Shown here in pieces: positions 8,245-18,539 of a stretch of 64,000 bases of DNA. The translations under genes and the position numbers were made by a program. The notes beneath the pieces are model-generated. The model did no database searches, was not told the origin of the DNA, and saw only the letters and a list, made by a program, of their open reading frames with translations. This DNA is from Planctomycetaceae bacterium (lineage in GTDB: Bacteria; Planctomycetota; Planctomycetia; Planctomycetales; Planctomycetaceae): contig JAKFUG010000023.1 of assembly GCA_021732785.1 (NCBI GenBank), positions 1 through 64,000 of the forward strand, given 5' to 3'. Each line of letters starts with the position of its first letter. Position 1 is the first letter of the stretch.

Positions 8245-9288
8245 TTAGCGTTTGATGGTGCTCACGGGTGACGCCGCCGGGCGTGGCACCGTGGCGACGG
8301 GTTTCGCAGGGGCGAACCGATTGACTGCCGCCGGAGCCACCGGTGGCATGACGGGCTTCCTGGGCAGGGCGGTGTTCGTCACCGGTCGAACGGTGGAAAG
8401 GGGCGTTGACGGTCTGACTGTCGATGTGGCCGCAACACTGGCGACCGGACCCAGGTTCTCGCGGTTCGGCTGGTAAAAGATGCCGCGGCAGTGATGCAGT
8501 GGTTTCCAACGCTCGCCGAACGCAATCAGCGATTCTGACGAACCGACAAACAAGGCTCCGTTTTGTGTGAGCACGCCGGCAAGCCGGTTGAACAGATCCT
8601 TCTTCACCGGCACGTCGAAATAGATCGCCACGTTGCGACAGAAAATGACATCGAACGGGCCGATGTTCGTAAACGGCTGCAATAAATTCCGTTCGGAGAA
8701 TGAAACCATCGAGCGGACTTCGTCGCAAATCTTCCAACCCCCTTCGACTTTGCGAAAGTATTTGTCTCTGCGGCGGGGATCGATGCCGCGCGACATTTCA
8801 AAGTCGGAGTAAACGCCTTTGCTTGCCGAAGCGAGGGCGGCTTTGGAAAGATCGGTGGCCAGAATCTGCACGTCCCAGTCGTCGATGTCGTCGATCAACT
8901 CGCGCAGCACGATCCCGAGGCTGTAAGGTTCTTGCCCGCTGCTGCACGCCGCCGACCAGAAGCGCAGCCGTCGTGCCCAGGTCGACTTCGATTTGGCATC
9001 GATGATTTCTGGCAGGGCTTTATGCCGCAGGGCTTCAAACGGGGATTCGTCGCGAAAAAACAGCGTTTCGCGGGTGGTGATCGCATCGACGAAGTCGGCC
9101 CGAATCTGCGGATTGAGATTCGCGCGGACTTTCGAAACGAGATCGGTCAGGTCGTTGCACTTGTGATCGCGCAGCAGCGAGGGCAACCGACTTTCAATCA
9201 AATAAGTTTTGCTCGCATCCCATTGGATGCCGGCGAGTTCATCGACCAGGCGGCAGACGCGGGCAATTTCGTCTTCGGTGAGTTTCAT
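8245..9288 (-). CDS. cheR: CheR chemoreceptor glutamate methyltransferase
   Basis: 347 residues from ATG 9288. It has an N-terminal CheR-N helix bundle, then the SAM-dependent methyltransferase core: TRETLFFRD, FWSAACSSGQEPYSL (the SAM-binding loop), LATDLSKAAL, FDVIFCRNVAIYFD. The last 75 residues are Pro/Thr/Val-rich and low complexity, an extra tail beyond the catalytic domain. It would methylate glutamates of the receptor encoded at 10686-13658 and set its sensitivity. Its start overlaps the cheB stop by one base (TGATG), so the two opposing adaptation enzymes are translationally coupled. Last gene of the chemosensory cluster. Confidence 0.95.
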   Translation of the reverse strand: MKLTEDEIARVCRLVDELAGIQWDASKTYLIESRLPSLLRDHKCNDLTDLVSKVRANLNPQIRADFVDAITTRETLFFRDESPFEALRHKALPEIIDAKSKSTWARRLRFWSAACSSGQEPYSLGIVLRELIDDIDDWDVQILATDLSKAALASASKGVYSDFEMSRGIDPRRRDKYFRKVEGGWKICDEVRSMVSFSERNLLQPFTNIGPFDVIFCRNVAIYFDVPVKKDLFNRLAGVLTQNGALFVGSSESLIAFGERWKPLHHCRGIFYQPNRENLGPVASVAATSTVRPSTPLSTVRPVTNTALPRKPVMPPVAPAAVNRFAPAKPVATVPRPAASPVSTIKR

Positions 9289-10418
9289 CAGCGCGTCACC
9301 CTTCCGGTATAGCGGGTGATTTCCGCAGCGATCGAATTCAGCGGGGCGACGACGTCGGCAATGTTTTCTTCCACCAGCTTGCGCGGCATCCCGAAGACCA
9401 CGCACGAGGCTTCGTTCTGCGCGATGACGGGCGCGCCGAGGTGATGCAGACGCCGACAACCCTCCACGCCGTCGTAACCCATGCCCGTCATGATGACCGA
9501 CAGCGTTTGATTGCCGAACGATTCCGCCAGCGAGTGCAGCATGTAATCGACGGAGGGCCGGCAGCTTTGCACGGGCGCGTCATCGGTGAGTTTCACCTGG
9601 GCGTGCCCCGCGGCGGTTTTGTAGATCCGCATCTGTTTGCCACCGGGAGCGATGGCGACTTCGCCCGGCTTGATCAACTGCCCGTCAACGGCTTCACTGA
9701 CCCGGAGTTTACAGACCCGGCTGAGGCTGTCGGCCAGCGATTTCGTAAAGACCGGCGGCATGTGCTGCACAATGGCGATCGGAACCGGTAGATTCTCCGG
9801 AAGCTGCGGCAACATGGTGCGCAGGGCATCGGGTCCCCCCGTCGAGACCCCAATCGCGACAATTCCCACGCGGTGTTTGCCGGCTTCCGGACGATTCAAA
9901 ACGGCCGGAACACGGGAAACGACCGAAGCGACCGGCACGGGATTGCGGCGGGGACGCTTCCCGGCGAGCAGCATCTCAATGACATCGACTTGATGTAACA
10001 ACGCGGCTTCGAGGTCGTGCTGGTTCTGGCGGGCGTTGCTTCCCGATGGCTTGACGACGAAATCGAACGCCCCTTCCTGCAAGGCCTGCAGCGTGGCTTC
10101 CCCCCCTTCGATGGTGAGGGCGCTGAGCATCACGGCTTTCGTCGGCCGTTTCGATTGTCGCAGCCATTTCAGCACCCCGAGGCCATCGAGTTCCGGCATC
10201 TCGAAGTCGAGCGTGATCATGTCGGGTGAAAACTGTTCGATTTTTTCGATCGCCATGCGACCGTTGGCAGCGGAACCGACAACTTCCACCTGGGGAAATG
10301 CCGCCAAGACGTCGCGGACCACTTTGCGGTAGATCAGAGAGTCGTCCACGACCAGGACGCGAACTTTTTCCGTACCAAACGCAGCGGCAGGAGTCGTCGG
10401 GGCAGTGAGAGTCGACAC
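9288..10418 (-). CDS. cheB: CheB chemotaxis response regulator / protein-glutamate methylesterase
   Basis: 376 residues from GTG 10418, chosen because GGAG lies five bases upstream and the receiver begins soon after; the open frame continues upstream to 10565 without domain content. Receiver domain 18-140: VRVLVVDDS, phospho-acceptor Asp71 in TLDFEMPELDG. The CheB methylesterase domain (about 180-370) has the expected Ser192 (GVSTGG), His219 (VQHMPP) and Asp316 (GMGYDGVEG). It removes methyl groups from, or deamidates, the receptor when phosphorylated by CheA. It is separated from the receptor gene by about 270 bp and a strong hairpin, so its expression may be partly uncoupled. Confidence 0.95.
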   Translation of the reverse strand: MSTLTAPTTPAAAFGTEKVRVLVVDDSLIYRKVVRDVLAAFPQVEVVGSAANGRMAIEKIEQFSPDMITLDFEMPELDGLGVLKWLRQSKRPTKAVMLSALTIEGGEATLQALQEGAFDFVVKPSGSNARQNQHDLEAALLHQVDVIEMLLAGKRPRRNPVPVASVVSRVPAVLNRPEAGKHRVGIVAIGVSTGGPDALRTMLPQLPENLPVPIAIVQHMPPVFTKSLADSLSRVCKLRVSEAVDGQLIKPGEVAIAPGGKQMRIYKTAAGHAQVKLTDDAPVQSCRPSVDYMLHSLAESFGNQTLSVIMTGMGYDGVEGCRRLHHLGAPVIAQNEASCVVFGMPRKLVEENIADVVAPLNSIAAEITRYTGRVTR

Positions 10419-10630
10419 AATGGCTCCAAACAGATCATCCGGGCTGATTGCCAAGCCGGACGTCTTGCCTACAACAAAGTGGGTGAGGCGGAAGCGATCT
10501 TCGCCGTACCTCGGGGACCACTCTCCATCCGGACGATTCTCAGGGAATCGTCGCGAATACAGCATTCGTCAGGTTGAGGTGGCTCAATCACTCCACCATT
10601 CATCTGGAACTTAGCTCGCCCTTCAGACGC

Positions 10631-10665
10631 CGGGAGCCCTGAAACCGAACGTTTCAGGGCTCCCG
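10631..10665. terminator. Perfect 15-bp hairpin between receptor and cheB
   Basis: CGGGAGCCCTGAAAC (10631-10645) and GTTTCAGGGCTCCCG (10651-10665) pair perfectly around a CGAAC loop. Read on the minus strand it lies just after the receptor stop and before cheB, so it could terminate or attenuate transcription inside the cluster. No T-run is obvious. Confidence 0.7.
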
Positions 10666-10685
10666 CATGGTCCGAAGGGATCACG

Positions 10686-13658
10686 TTACTTGGTAACGAC
10701 TTCCTCGCGATTCAACTGCTTCACCAGCCCTTGCAGATCGTTGGCCAGGGCAAGCAGTTCTTCACCGGCATCCTTGGCGGAGGAAGCCCCCAGCGAAGTT
10801 TGACGCGAAGCCTGATCGACCTTGGTCATGTTCTGCGTAATCTCGCGGCTGGCCGTTGCCGATTCGGCGATTGACCGCGACACGGTATCCACGGCTTGCG
10901 TGGTTTCCGCGACGTTTCGCGAGATTTCGGTGGTGGTGATGCGTTGCTCTTCGACGGCCGAGGCAATCGTCCGCGAGACGTCGTTGACGTTGCGGATCAC
11001 GGTTTCGATCTCGCCCATCGCCTGCACCGCCTCATTGGTCGCCGCCTGGATGGCTTCGATGCGGCGGCGGATGTCGTCGGTCGCCGTGGCGGTCTGTTTG
11101 GCGAGTTCCTTGACTTCCGTTGCCACCACGGCGAAGCCCTTACCGGCGTCACCGGCACGAGCGGCTTCAATCGTCGCATTCAGGGCCAGCAGATTGGTCT
11201 GCTCGGCAATGTCCTGAATCACTTCGATTACCTTGCCGATTTCCGTCGCAGCCAAACCGAGTTGCCCGATCTTGGCGCTGCTCGTTTCTGTAAGCAGCGA
11301 GGCTTCCTGAGCCACACCGGCGGCTCGTTCGGCGTTCTGGGCGACTTCGGCGATGCTGGCGGTCATCTCTTCGATGGCAGCCGCCACGCTGCGGACGTTC
11401 GCCGTCACTTGTTCGGTCGAGGCACTCACGCCGCTCATGTTCGCCGACATTTGTTCCGCCGCGGCCGAAACCGAGGTCGAGAGATTGGTCGCCTGGTCCG
11501 CCCCGTTCGTGAGCTGTTCGGCCGTGCTGGACAGCCCTTGCGCGGAGTTGTTCAGGTTGCCGACAGCAGCGGAAAGGTTTTTGGTCATTTGTGCGCGGAA
11601 TGTAACGTCAGCAGTCGTATCAGATGCGTATTTGACGACTTTAAACGGTTTCCCATTCAAGTCGAGAATCGGATTGTAAGAGGCCTGGATCCAGATCTCT
11701 TTGCCACTCTTGCCGATCCGTTTGTATTCGCCGGCATCGTATTCGCCGCGATTGAGTTTCGCCCAGAAGTCTTTGTATTCGGCACTGTTGCGGTAGGCGG
11801 GCTCGGCGAACATCCCGTGATGTTTGCCTTTGATTTCTTCCAGCGAGTAACCCACGGCATTGAGGAAGTTCTCATTCGCGTGGACGATCGTGCCGTCCAT
11901 CTTGAACTCGATCACCGCCTGCGACTTGCTGATGGCATCGATTTGGCCCGCACGGTCGGCAGCCTGCAGTTTGGCTGCGGTAATGTCGGTGGCATATTTC
12001 ACCACTTTGAACGGCTTGCCGTTCAGATCGTGAATTGGGTTGTAGGACGCTTGAAGCCAGATTTCTTTGCCGCCTTTGCCGATCCGTTTATATTCGCCGG
12101 CATCGTAGTCACCACGATTGAGTTTCGCCCAGAACTCTTTGTAGGCGGCGCCGTTTCGGTAGGCTTCATCACAGAACATGCTGTGGTGTTTGCCGCGAAT
12201 TTCCTCCAGCGTGTAGCCCACCGTATCCAGGAAATTCTTATTCGCTGTGATGATCGTGCCATCGAGGTTGAACTCGATGACGGCTTGCGCTTTGTCGATG
12301 GCGGCAATGCGACCAGCGTCATCGATGGCTTTCGTTTCCATCTTTCCGAAGCGAGTACCGGTTACCCAAGTCGTGAAGCCGACGAGGAGCGATGCGATCG
12401 AACCGACGCCAAGCGTCCACCACCTCAGGCTGCTGCCGGCGGACATCGACGCGGCTTGCATCGTTTTCAGAGCGGCAAGGGCTTCCTCCGTGTCCTGCTT
12501 CGAGATCAGCGCCCATTCCAGACCCAGCAGTTTGAGCGGCGCGAACGCGGCGATCACGGGATGTTCGAGATAGTCGGCATCGAGCAGCGCGACTTCGGTC
12601 TGCCCTTTCTCCAGGGCTTGGATAGTTCCCTCATCTTTAATCATTGCAGCTTCGGGATGCAGGTAGGAAGCTTTTACGGACCGATGTTCCGCATCGCGGA
12701 AAGAATCGACGCGCGGGAGATAATCTTTCCCGACCAGAAGCGTCTCGCCCGTTTCCCCAAGCCCCGACCGATCGGCAACGATTTGGTTCAGACCATCGAG
12801 CGGGACCTGGAAGACGACCACGCCGGCCAGTTTCTCTTCACGATAGACGGGAGCCCCGATGAAACACGCCGGAGCTTCGTACGAGGGACCATAGGCTTTG
12901 ATGTCGGAGAGTGCCACCGTCTGAGCGCCGCCATCGCGCACGCGGCGATAGACTTCACTCAAGCCCGATTGCGACAACGGACCATTTTTCAATGACGCAC
13001 CGAAGTCGGTTTCTTTGAAAACAGAATAAATCACATTGCCGGTTTCGGCATCGACCAGAAACAGGTCATACAGCCCATAGGTTTCAACGACATTCCGCAA
13101 GGCGGGATGGGCAACCTGGTGCGCGGTGTGATAGGCCGAGTCCCCTTCCACGAGTTCCAGCCGGTGTTTTTGTCCCAGCGGATTCGGGTTGTTCGCAATG
13201 TAGTCCAACTGCAACAGCACGGCGGTATCGCTCAACCCCGAGACATACGCCGCGGTATCGAAGGATTTGCCGGCGTTCTGCTTGCGGTATTCGTTGGCGA
13301 AGTCGCCGTTGTAGTAGGTGAGGAGTTCGCGACGGGCTTGAATGAGGCTGCCTTGCGGCTTGGCGTCGTTGTGCAGGGCCGCATTCATTTCCTGATAGGC
13401 CTGCGAAGTAATTGGCCGGGTCGAAATATCCAGGACGAGTTTGCGGAGGTTGTCGATGTAACCTTCCAGTTGCCGCTTCTTCAAATCGCGCACGGCGACC
13501 ATGTGTTCCTTCGCCGCATCGACCAATCCCGTCTGGGCGTTGGACTCCATTTTGCCCATCCCGCTACGAGCGGTATAGGTGCTCACTACTCCCAGCACGG
13601 CGAGTGGCAATAAGCCGCACGCCAGAAACGAAATCACCAGTCTTGAACGCTGACTCAT
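10686..13658 (-). CDS. Methyl-accepting chemotaxis receptor with two tandem PAS domains
   Basis: 990 residues from ATG 13658, with GGGAGAG upstream. Membrane segment at 8-29; a large extracytoplasmic sensor (about 31-410) with a Cache-like region around [18 protein letters not shown]; second membrane segment 413-433; two near-identical PAS domains (451-562 and 573-684, period 122 residues); then the coiled-coil signalling domain with the invariant hairpin tip [18 protein letters not shown]. The PAS pair resembles those of Aer-type receptors that can bind flavin or haem, but the ligand is not evident. The receptor thus can sense both outside and inside the cell. It is flanked by cheW upstream and cheB downstream. 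Confidence 0.95.
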   Translation of the reverse strand: MSQRSRLVISFLACGLLPLAVLGVVSTYTARSGMGKMESNAQTGLVDAAKEHMVAVRDLKKRQLEGYIDNLRKLVLDISTRPITSQAYQEMNAALHNDAKPQGSLIQARRELLTYYNGDFANEYRKQNAGKSFDTAAYVSGLSDTAVLLQLDYIANNPNPLGQKHRLELVEGDSAYHTAHQVAHPALRNVVETYGLYDLFLVDAETGNVIYSVFKETDFGASLKNGPLSQSGLSEVYRRVRDGGAQTVALSDIKAYGPSYEAPACFIGAPVYREEKLAGVVVFQVPLDGLNQIVADRSGLGETGETLLVGKDYLPRVDSFRDAEHRSVKASYLHPEAAMIKDEGTIQALEKGQTEVALLDADYLEHPVIAAFAPLKLLGLEWALISKQDTEEALAALKTMQAASMSAGSSLRWWTLGVGSIASLLVGFTTWVTGTRFGKMETKAIDDAGRIAAIDKAQAVIEFNLDGTIITANKNFLDTVGYTLEEIRGKHHSMFCDEAYRNGAAYKEFWAKLNRGDYDAGEYKRIGKGGKEIWLQASYNPIHDLNGKPFKVVKYATDITAAKLQAADRAGQIDAISKSQAVIEFKMDGTIVHANENFLNAVGYSLEEIKGKHHGMFAEPAYRNSAEYKDFWAKLNRGEYDAGEYKRIGKSGKEIWIQASYNPILDLNGKPFKVVKYASDTTADVTFRAQMTKNLSAAVGNLNNSAQGLSSTAEQLTNGADQATNLSTSVSAAAEQMSANMSGVSASTEQVTANVRSVAAAIEEMTASIAEVAQNAERAAGVAQEASLLTETSSAKIGQLGLAATEIGKVIEVIQDIAEQTNLLALNATIEAARAGDAGKGFAVVATEVKELAKQTATATDDIRRRIEAIQAATNEAVQAMGEIETVIRNVNDVSRTIASAVEEQRITTTEISRNVAETTQAVDTVSRSIAESATASREITQNMTKVDQASRQTSLGASSAKDAGEELLALANDLQGLVKQLNREEVVTK

Positions 13659-13708
13659 CGAAAACTCTCCCAGAGATGCAGGCGAAAGGGGCCCGGAGGC
13701 GATTGGTA

Positions 13709-14188
13709 TTAGTTGTCGGCGACGGCCAACGCGGCCGTAACATCGAGCGTCACCAGCAGGTCGGCTCCGACGCGATAGACTTGAGCGAAGTAGCGGCTGG
13801 CAGGCCCGCTGAGATTGGCGGGTAACGGTTCGGCATCGTTCGTGGAGACCGTGACCACATCCGCGACACGATCCACGAGCAGACCGATGGATTCCGCGCC
13901 CGATTGCACGATCAACAGCCGGGTCTTCGACGTCATCGCGGGCTGGTCGAGTCCGAGGATGGTACGGAGATCGACGACCGTGACCACGTCTCCGCGCAGA
14001 TTCACGACGCCCGCCACCATGGGTGGCGCTTCCGGCACCAGCGTCAACGTCCCCACGCGGTTGATGCCGCGGATGCACCGGATATCGATTCCGAGCAGCA
14101 ACTCTCCCAGCCAGAACGTGGCCAGTTGCAGTTCGCTGGACGCCCCTGCAGGATGCACTGGGGGCGCGAGATCGGCGGTCGCAGACAT
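13709..14188 (-). CDS. cheW: CheW coupling protein
   Basis: 159 residues from ATG 14188 (TTG at 14191 also in frame). A single CheW domain from about residue 20: [60 protein letters not shown]. It bridges the receptor to the CheA kinase in the signalling array. It lies 50 bp upstream of the receptor gene and 219 bp after cheA, same strand, so is presumably co-transcribed. Confidence 0.95.
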   Translation of the reverse strand: MSATADLAPPVHPAGASSELQLATFWLGELLLGIDIRCIRGINRVGTLTLVPEAPPMVAGVVNLRGDVVTVVDLRTILGLDQPAMTSKTRLLIVQSGAESIGLLVDRVADVVTVSTNDAEPLPANLSGPASRYFAQVYRVGADLLVTLDVTAALAVADN

Positions 14189-14407
14189 CAATCAGTTTCC
14201 CAACACAGGCACGACGGGATGCATGAAGTCTTCACGAATCGGGGGGTCGTTCCATGACCGGGAAGCGGTTTGAAAGTGGTTTTCAGGAAAGGATGGCGAG
14301 ACCTGCGCCGACCCGTGTGCGTTTCAACTTACGGCGACAATTTGCGGTTCGGCGGAAGGTTTTGCCCGTTCCAGGACGGAGACTTCTTTGCTTTGGAAAA
14401 CAGTCCT

Positions 14408-17400
14408 TTAGACCGAGGCAAACGCCACGCCCAGATGGCGGGCCACCGCGGTCAAAAGTTGTTCGCGATCGAGCTTGACCATGTATTCATTGACTCCGAC
14501 TTTCAGGCCGTGGGCCCGATCCTCTTCACCGGCCAGGGAAGTGACGGCAATCACGGGCAGCCCGCGCCAGCGATGATCCTGGCGGACTTTCTGGCAGAGA
14601 TCGAATCCGCTCATTCGCGGCATTTCGATATCCGTCAGCAGCAGATCCACCTGAGTCGCCGGCGCTTGTAATTTCTCCCACGCTTCCTGGCCGTCCTCAC
14701 AGGCGATCACGTCCCAGCCTTCTTGCTCCAGGAACCTCTTTACTTTCGTGCGAAAGAAGCCCGAATCTTCGGCCAAGAGGATCGATTTCCGATTCTTCTC
14801 GCGAGAATCGGCAGTCGTTGCTGCTGGGTAATTTGTGACAGGGGCCGTTGCGTTCGCCGTCTGACCGATGGCATGGCGCGTATTGCCGAAATCGAAGACG
14901 TCGAGAATGCGGATCGTTTGCTTATCAACGACGATGGAACCCAGAACACCCTTCTCGTGGAAGGTGGACGCATCCATGGCGGTGGGGATGTTACGAATGT
15001 CCTGAACCTCGGGAGCAATCAGACCGATCTCGCGGCCGCCGTGGCGGAACACGACGACATACAACCGCGTCTGTTCTGTCCGCGGACGGGCGTTGATCGT
15101 GCTCTCCAAACTGATCAGCAAAAGATTTCCACCCCGATAAGGCAGTACCATCTGATCGGCGACGGTTTGTACTTCGTCCGTCTGAATCCGTTCGATCCGG
15201 GCCACCACCGACATCGGAATGCCGAACATTTCCTGCGGATGATTCGTGAAAATCAATGTGGGAATCGTCTCCGCATCACCCACAGGTCCGTCACTCGAAC
15301 CGTTCCGATGCGACTGCTCCGATTGCGACAACTTCATCCGGCTGGCAATCCCCGAGGCATCGAGAATCATGGCGATTTGACCGTCACCCAGCACGGTCGC
15401 CCCGGCGAGGAAATGGATCCCCTTCAGATGGCGACCGAGCGGCTTCACCACGATTTCTTCCGAATCGTGTAAGCGATCAACGATCAATCCGTAGCGCAAC
15501 CGCCCCGATTCCACCACAATGATGTTCGTAACTTCATTGCGAGATTGATCCGCGAGTTGTGTGATGGTTCCAGCTTTAACGGTCAATGTCCGCAGATCCA
15601 CCAGCGGCAGCAATGTCCCCCGCAGCCGCAGCACGGCCGATTGATTGACGACGCTGATCTTCTCCGCCCGTTCGTTCTTGCCGACGCGGACCAGTTCGCT
15701 GATATTGGCCTGCGGGACGGCAAACCGCTGCCCCGCACAACTGGTGATCAGCGACGGAATAATCGCCAGAGTCAACGGCAGTCGCACGGTGATGGTCGTT
15801 CCCTGTCCCACCACCGTTTCAATTTCGACCGAGCCGCCGAGGCGTTCAAAGTTGGTTTTCACGACATCCATGCCCACCCCGCGGCCACTGACCGCGGTCA
15901 CCTGTTCCGCGGTGGAAAAGCCCGGCGCGAAGATCAACTGCACAGCATCGCGTTCCGACATTGTCGACGCGGCTTCCGCCGTAATCAGCCCCTTCTCCAC
16001 GGCTTTGCGACGAATTCTCGCGGCATCGATCCCGGCACCATCGTCGCTGATGGCGAGCAGCACTTTGCCTTCCTGATGCGACGCCGCCAGCCGCACGGTG
16101 CCGACGGGATTCTTGCCGTTTTTCGTACGCACATCCGGGGTTTCGAGCCCGTGATCCATCGCGTTTCGAACGAGGTGCGTGAGGGGATCGCCGATCGATT
16201 CGATAATGGTCTTGTCGAGTTCGACGTCCTTGCCTTCGAGTTCCAGTTGGCATTGTTTGCCGAGCGTCTTGCTGAGATCGCGGACAACGCGGGTGAATTT
16301 GCCGAAGACGTTGCCGATCGGCTGCATCCGGGTCTGCATGATCGTTTCTTGCAGTTCGGTCGTCACCTGGTCGATGCGGTTGGCGACGGAATCCATTCCC
16401 CGCGCATCGCCCGATTCCAGCGTTTGCAGCAGTTGATTGCGGCTGAGCACCAGCTCACCGGCCAGGTTCATGAGCCGATCGAGAACGGTGACGGCGACGC
16501 GGATGTTCGCTTCCGCCGTGCTGGTTCGCTTGTCATCGTGTGCTTCGTCAGCATGTTCGGCTGCACGTTCCATTGGAGCGGCCGTGTGCTGCCCCGGAGT
16601 CGTGGGGGCCAGCGTCGCTGCCGGAACCGATGCCGCAACCGGACGAGTCGGCTTCTCAGTTTCAACGGCCGTTACTTCCTGAGCGGGTACGAAAGCCTGG
16701 CAGGCATCGTCGCGATTCGGGTTGCACGAAAGCTGGTCCACGTCCATCGTGGTGACACGGTCGTGTGGCAAGCGGAAGAACGAGGCGATGGTACCGGCGT
16801 CGAGCAGGGACGAGTGCAGCACGGAAAACGGCATCGAGGCCAGTTCCCCCTTGGCACACTCGTCGCCCGTATCGAGATGGCTGTCGAGAATGGTTCCGGT
16901 GTCGCGGAGCCGTTGAATCAGCCCCATCGGGTCTTGGCCCTCGCGGTCGGTGAGCAGGTCGAATCGCAGAACGTTCAGGTTCTGCCCCTCGGTACCGGCT
17001 CGTTCAATTTCTTCCGCCGATGTTTCGAACAGCGGAACATGACCATTCCAGCCGCTCTCGGCCGGGCTCGCTTCCATCGCGGTCTCATGGCGCGCGCCTA
17101 CCGCACCAACGGCGACCAGTTCTGTTTCAACCGGGGCGGATTCCCCCTCAGCAATGGCCACCAACGCCGTCACGAATGCCGACACGTCGGTGTTGTTCGA
17201 CGCTTCGATGTTCTCGATCATCCGTCGGAGCAAGTCCGCGGATTTGAGCAGGCAATCCACAATGTAGGGCGTCGGGACAATCGACCGGCTGCGGACCAGG
17301 CTCAGCACGTGTTCCATGCTGTGTGACAACGCGCCGATCGGTTCGAGGGCCAGAAAACCGGCGGCCCCTTTAATTGAGTGGATCGCCCGGAAGACCTTGT

Positions 17401-17527
17401 TCACGAGATCGACGTCGATGTCGGCCCCGCGTTCTTCAATGGCGAGCAGATCCGCTTCGATTTCCGCCAGTCCTTCGTTCGCTTCGACGACAAAGTCAGC
17501 CAGGAGACCAGCATCTTCTTCGAACAT
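14408..17527 (-). CDS. cheA: Hybrid CheA histidine kinase with second CheW-like domain and receiver
   Basis: 1039 residues from ATG 17527. HPt domain 1-110 with phospho-His50 (AIHSIKGAAGF); an intermediate, partly low-complexity region 170-340; dimerisation domain about 345-405; HATPase domain 440-585 with N box (LVRNAMDHG), DDGAGID and GRGVGMDVVK; a first CheW-like domain 588-730; a second CheW-like domain about 753-885; and a C-terminal receiver 915-1035 with Asp966 (LLTDIEMP) and Lys1018. The attached receiver makes it a hybrid kinase like FrzE/PixL types rather than the E. coli form. No separate cheY or flagellar gene is in the window, so output may run to pili, gliding or a non-motility function. 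Confidence 0.95.
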   Translation of the reverse strand: MFEEDAGLLADFVVEANEGLAEIEADLLAIEERGADIDVDLVNKVFRAIHSIKGAAGFLALEPIGALSHSMEHVLSLVRSRSIVPTPYIVDCLLKSADLLRRMIENIEASNNTDVSAFVTALVAIAEGESAPVETELVAVGAVGARHETAMEASPAESGWNGHVPLFETSAEEIERAGTEGQNLNVLRFDLLTDREGQDPMGLIQRLRDTGTILDSHLDTGDECAKGELASMPFSVLHSSLLDAGTIASFFRLPHDRVTTMDVDQLSCNPNRDDACQAFVPAQEVTAVETEKPTRPVAASVPAATLAPTTPGQHTAAPMERAAEHADEAHDDKRTSTAEANIRVAVTVLDRLMNLAGELVLSRNQLLQTLESGDARGMDSVANRIDQVTTELQETIMQTRMQPIGNVFGKFTRVVRDLSKTLGKQCQLELEGKDVELDKTIIESIGDPLTHLVRNAMDHGLETPDVRTKNGKNPVGTVRLAASHQEGKVLLAISDDGAGIDAARIRRKAVEKGLITAEAASTMSERDAVQLIFAPGFSTAEQVTAVSGRGVGMDVVKTNFERLGGSVEIETVVGQGTTITVRLPLTLAIIPSLITSCAGQRFAVPQANISELVRVGKNERAEKISVVNQSAVLRLRGTLLPLVDLRTLTVKAGTITQLADQSRNEVTNIIVVESGRLRYGLIVDRLHDSEEIVVKPLGRHLKGIHFLAGATVLGDGQIAMILDASGIASRMKLSQSEQSHRNGSSDGPVGDAETIPTLIFTNHPQEMFGIPMSVVARIERIQTDEVQTVADQMVLPYRGGNLLLISLESTINARPRTEQTRLYVVVFRHGGREIGLIAPEVQDIRNIPTAMDASTFHEKGVLGSIVVDKQTIRILDVFDFGNTRHAIGQTANATAPVTNYPAATTADSREKNRKSILLAEDSGFFRTKVKRFLEQEGWDVIACEDGQEAWEKLQAPATQVDLLLTDIEMPRMSGFDLCQKVRQDHRWRGLPVIAVTSLAGEEDRAHGLKVGVNEYMVKLDREQLLTAVARHLGVAFASV

Positions 17528-18179
17528 GTCCCGCTCCCGCGCAGTCGGAATTCTAAATCGAGGGGCCCGAGCGCCTCCGGCGCAGCCAGTGGGATAAACA
17601 AGGTGTTCGCACCGGCACAATCGCCGCGGCTAAATGGAATGCCGCCATCGGCGCACTTTGCGCCAAGTATTCATTTGCCGCAAACTACGGAACCCTACCC
17701 GCGCCCGGCGTGTTGTCAAATTGCAACATGTGTTTCTTTTTCGAAACATCTTCTGCAAACTTCGAAAGCAGATTATTTGGTCTTCTTATCGCATTCGTTC
17801 AGCACAACCAATCTTTTACAATCGTTACAGGTTGCCGATGAGGCATTCAAAACCGAAAAAACGGCGTCACTTCGCATCATCGGCTTCAGTTCGGACGCTG
17901 TGATTTCAAAACGGATGGCGTAGGTCGATTGCGCGACCGTCGTCTCGGAATCCATTGCCTTTCAATGCTTTACAAGATGCGTATGAACACCCATCCTCGT
18001 GAAGAACGGGCCGCAAATTCCTTGCAATTCCTACAATCCGCTTGCGTTCTCTCCATTGGTGAGTTATGAAGTGGCCGTGCGAGGGATCGCCGTTTGGAAC
18101 AAAACCGGGGGCAGGACGCCCGCCGATTGTCTCCCGTCGTCGGTGACAACCTCGCGCTCCAAGCCCGAGGAGCTCAAGG
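17528..18179. other. Divergent promoter region between cheA and a zinc-ribbon gene
   Basis: About 650 bp without a convincing gene. The part from about 17640 to 18060 is visibly A+T-richer than the genes either side, as expected for two divergent promoters (cheA leftward, the 18180 gene rightward). Short open frames here have no family character. No specific promoter motif could be assigned. Confidence 0.5.
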
Positions 18180-18485
18180 ATGAGCCACTTCCGCGTTGTC
18201 TGGCCCGATGAAGAATGTCAGACCGAAGTCGAGGACGGCGGGGTCATCACCGCTGTGGTCCCCTTCTCTCTTTCCGAAGGGCGGCGATCGTTCCCCCGCA
18301 TGAATATGGTGACCCGCGCCCAAACGCTCTTCGCCAACCGCGCGTGTCCCCACTGCCAATACCCCGTGGTGGAACCGCTGGAACTGAACGATGCGGCCAT
18401 CAACCGCGCCGGATTGCCCATCCCGGGCACATCGACGCTCGTCGGCTTCCGTTGCACCGGTTGCGAAGCCGAGTGGGGCGTATAA
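18180..18485 (+). CDS. Small zinc-ribbon protein, unknown function
   Basis: 101 residues from ATG 18180, preceded by GGAG and AAGG. Two CxxC knuckles, CPHC near residue 57 and CTGC near residue 93, are spaced as in a zinc ribbon. The N-terminal half is beta-rich with no known motif. It is transcribed away from cheA and closed by a hairpin at 18496. I do not recognise a named family; the paired cysteines and good ribosome site make it a real gene. DNA, RNA or protein binding are all possible. Confidence 0.75.
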   Translation: MSHFRVVWPDEECQTEVEDGGVITAVVPFSLSEGRRSFPRMNMVTRAQTLFANRACPHCQYPVVEPLELNDAAINRAGLPIPGTSTLVGFRCTGCEAEWGV

Positions 18486-18495
18486 ACGAGATCCA

Positions 18496-18528
18496 GAAGC
18501 CCAGGCATTCCGATGCCTGGGTCTCTCT
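18496..18528. terminator. Bidirectional terminator-like hairpin, CCCAGG family copy 2
   Basis: CCCAGGCAT (18500-18508) pairs with ATGCCTGGG (18513-18521) around TCCG, between two convergent genes. Flanks AGAAG and TCTCT match copy 1 (reverse complement of 8211-8243). The stem differs by one compensated base pair (C-G in place of G-C). Confidence 0.8.
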
Positions 18529-18539
18529 CGCGCTCTGTT

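Noticed and set aside
10896-12995. Long open frame antisense to the receptor gene
   Set aside because: It mirrors the codon structure of the real receptor on the other strand; it has no recognisable domain and arises from high-GC third positions.
15545-17326. 593-codon frame antisense to cheA
   Set aside because: Shadow of the hybrid cheA; composition is arginine/histidine-rich without family motifs.
17634-17903. Small plus-strand gene in the cheA upstream region
   Set aside because: Basic low-complexity translation, no ribosome site of note and no family motif; better explained as promoter DNA.
17528-18179. Sigma-54 promoter upstream of cheA
   Set aside because: A TTGGC...TGC stretch exists but the GG-GC spacing is eight rather than ten bases, so the consensus is not met.
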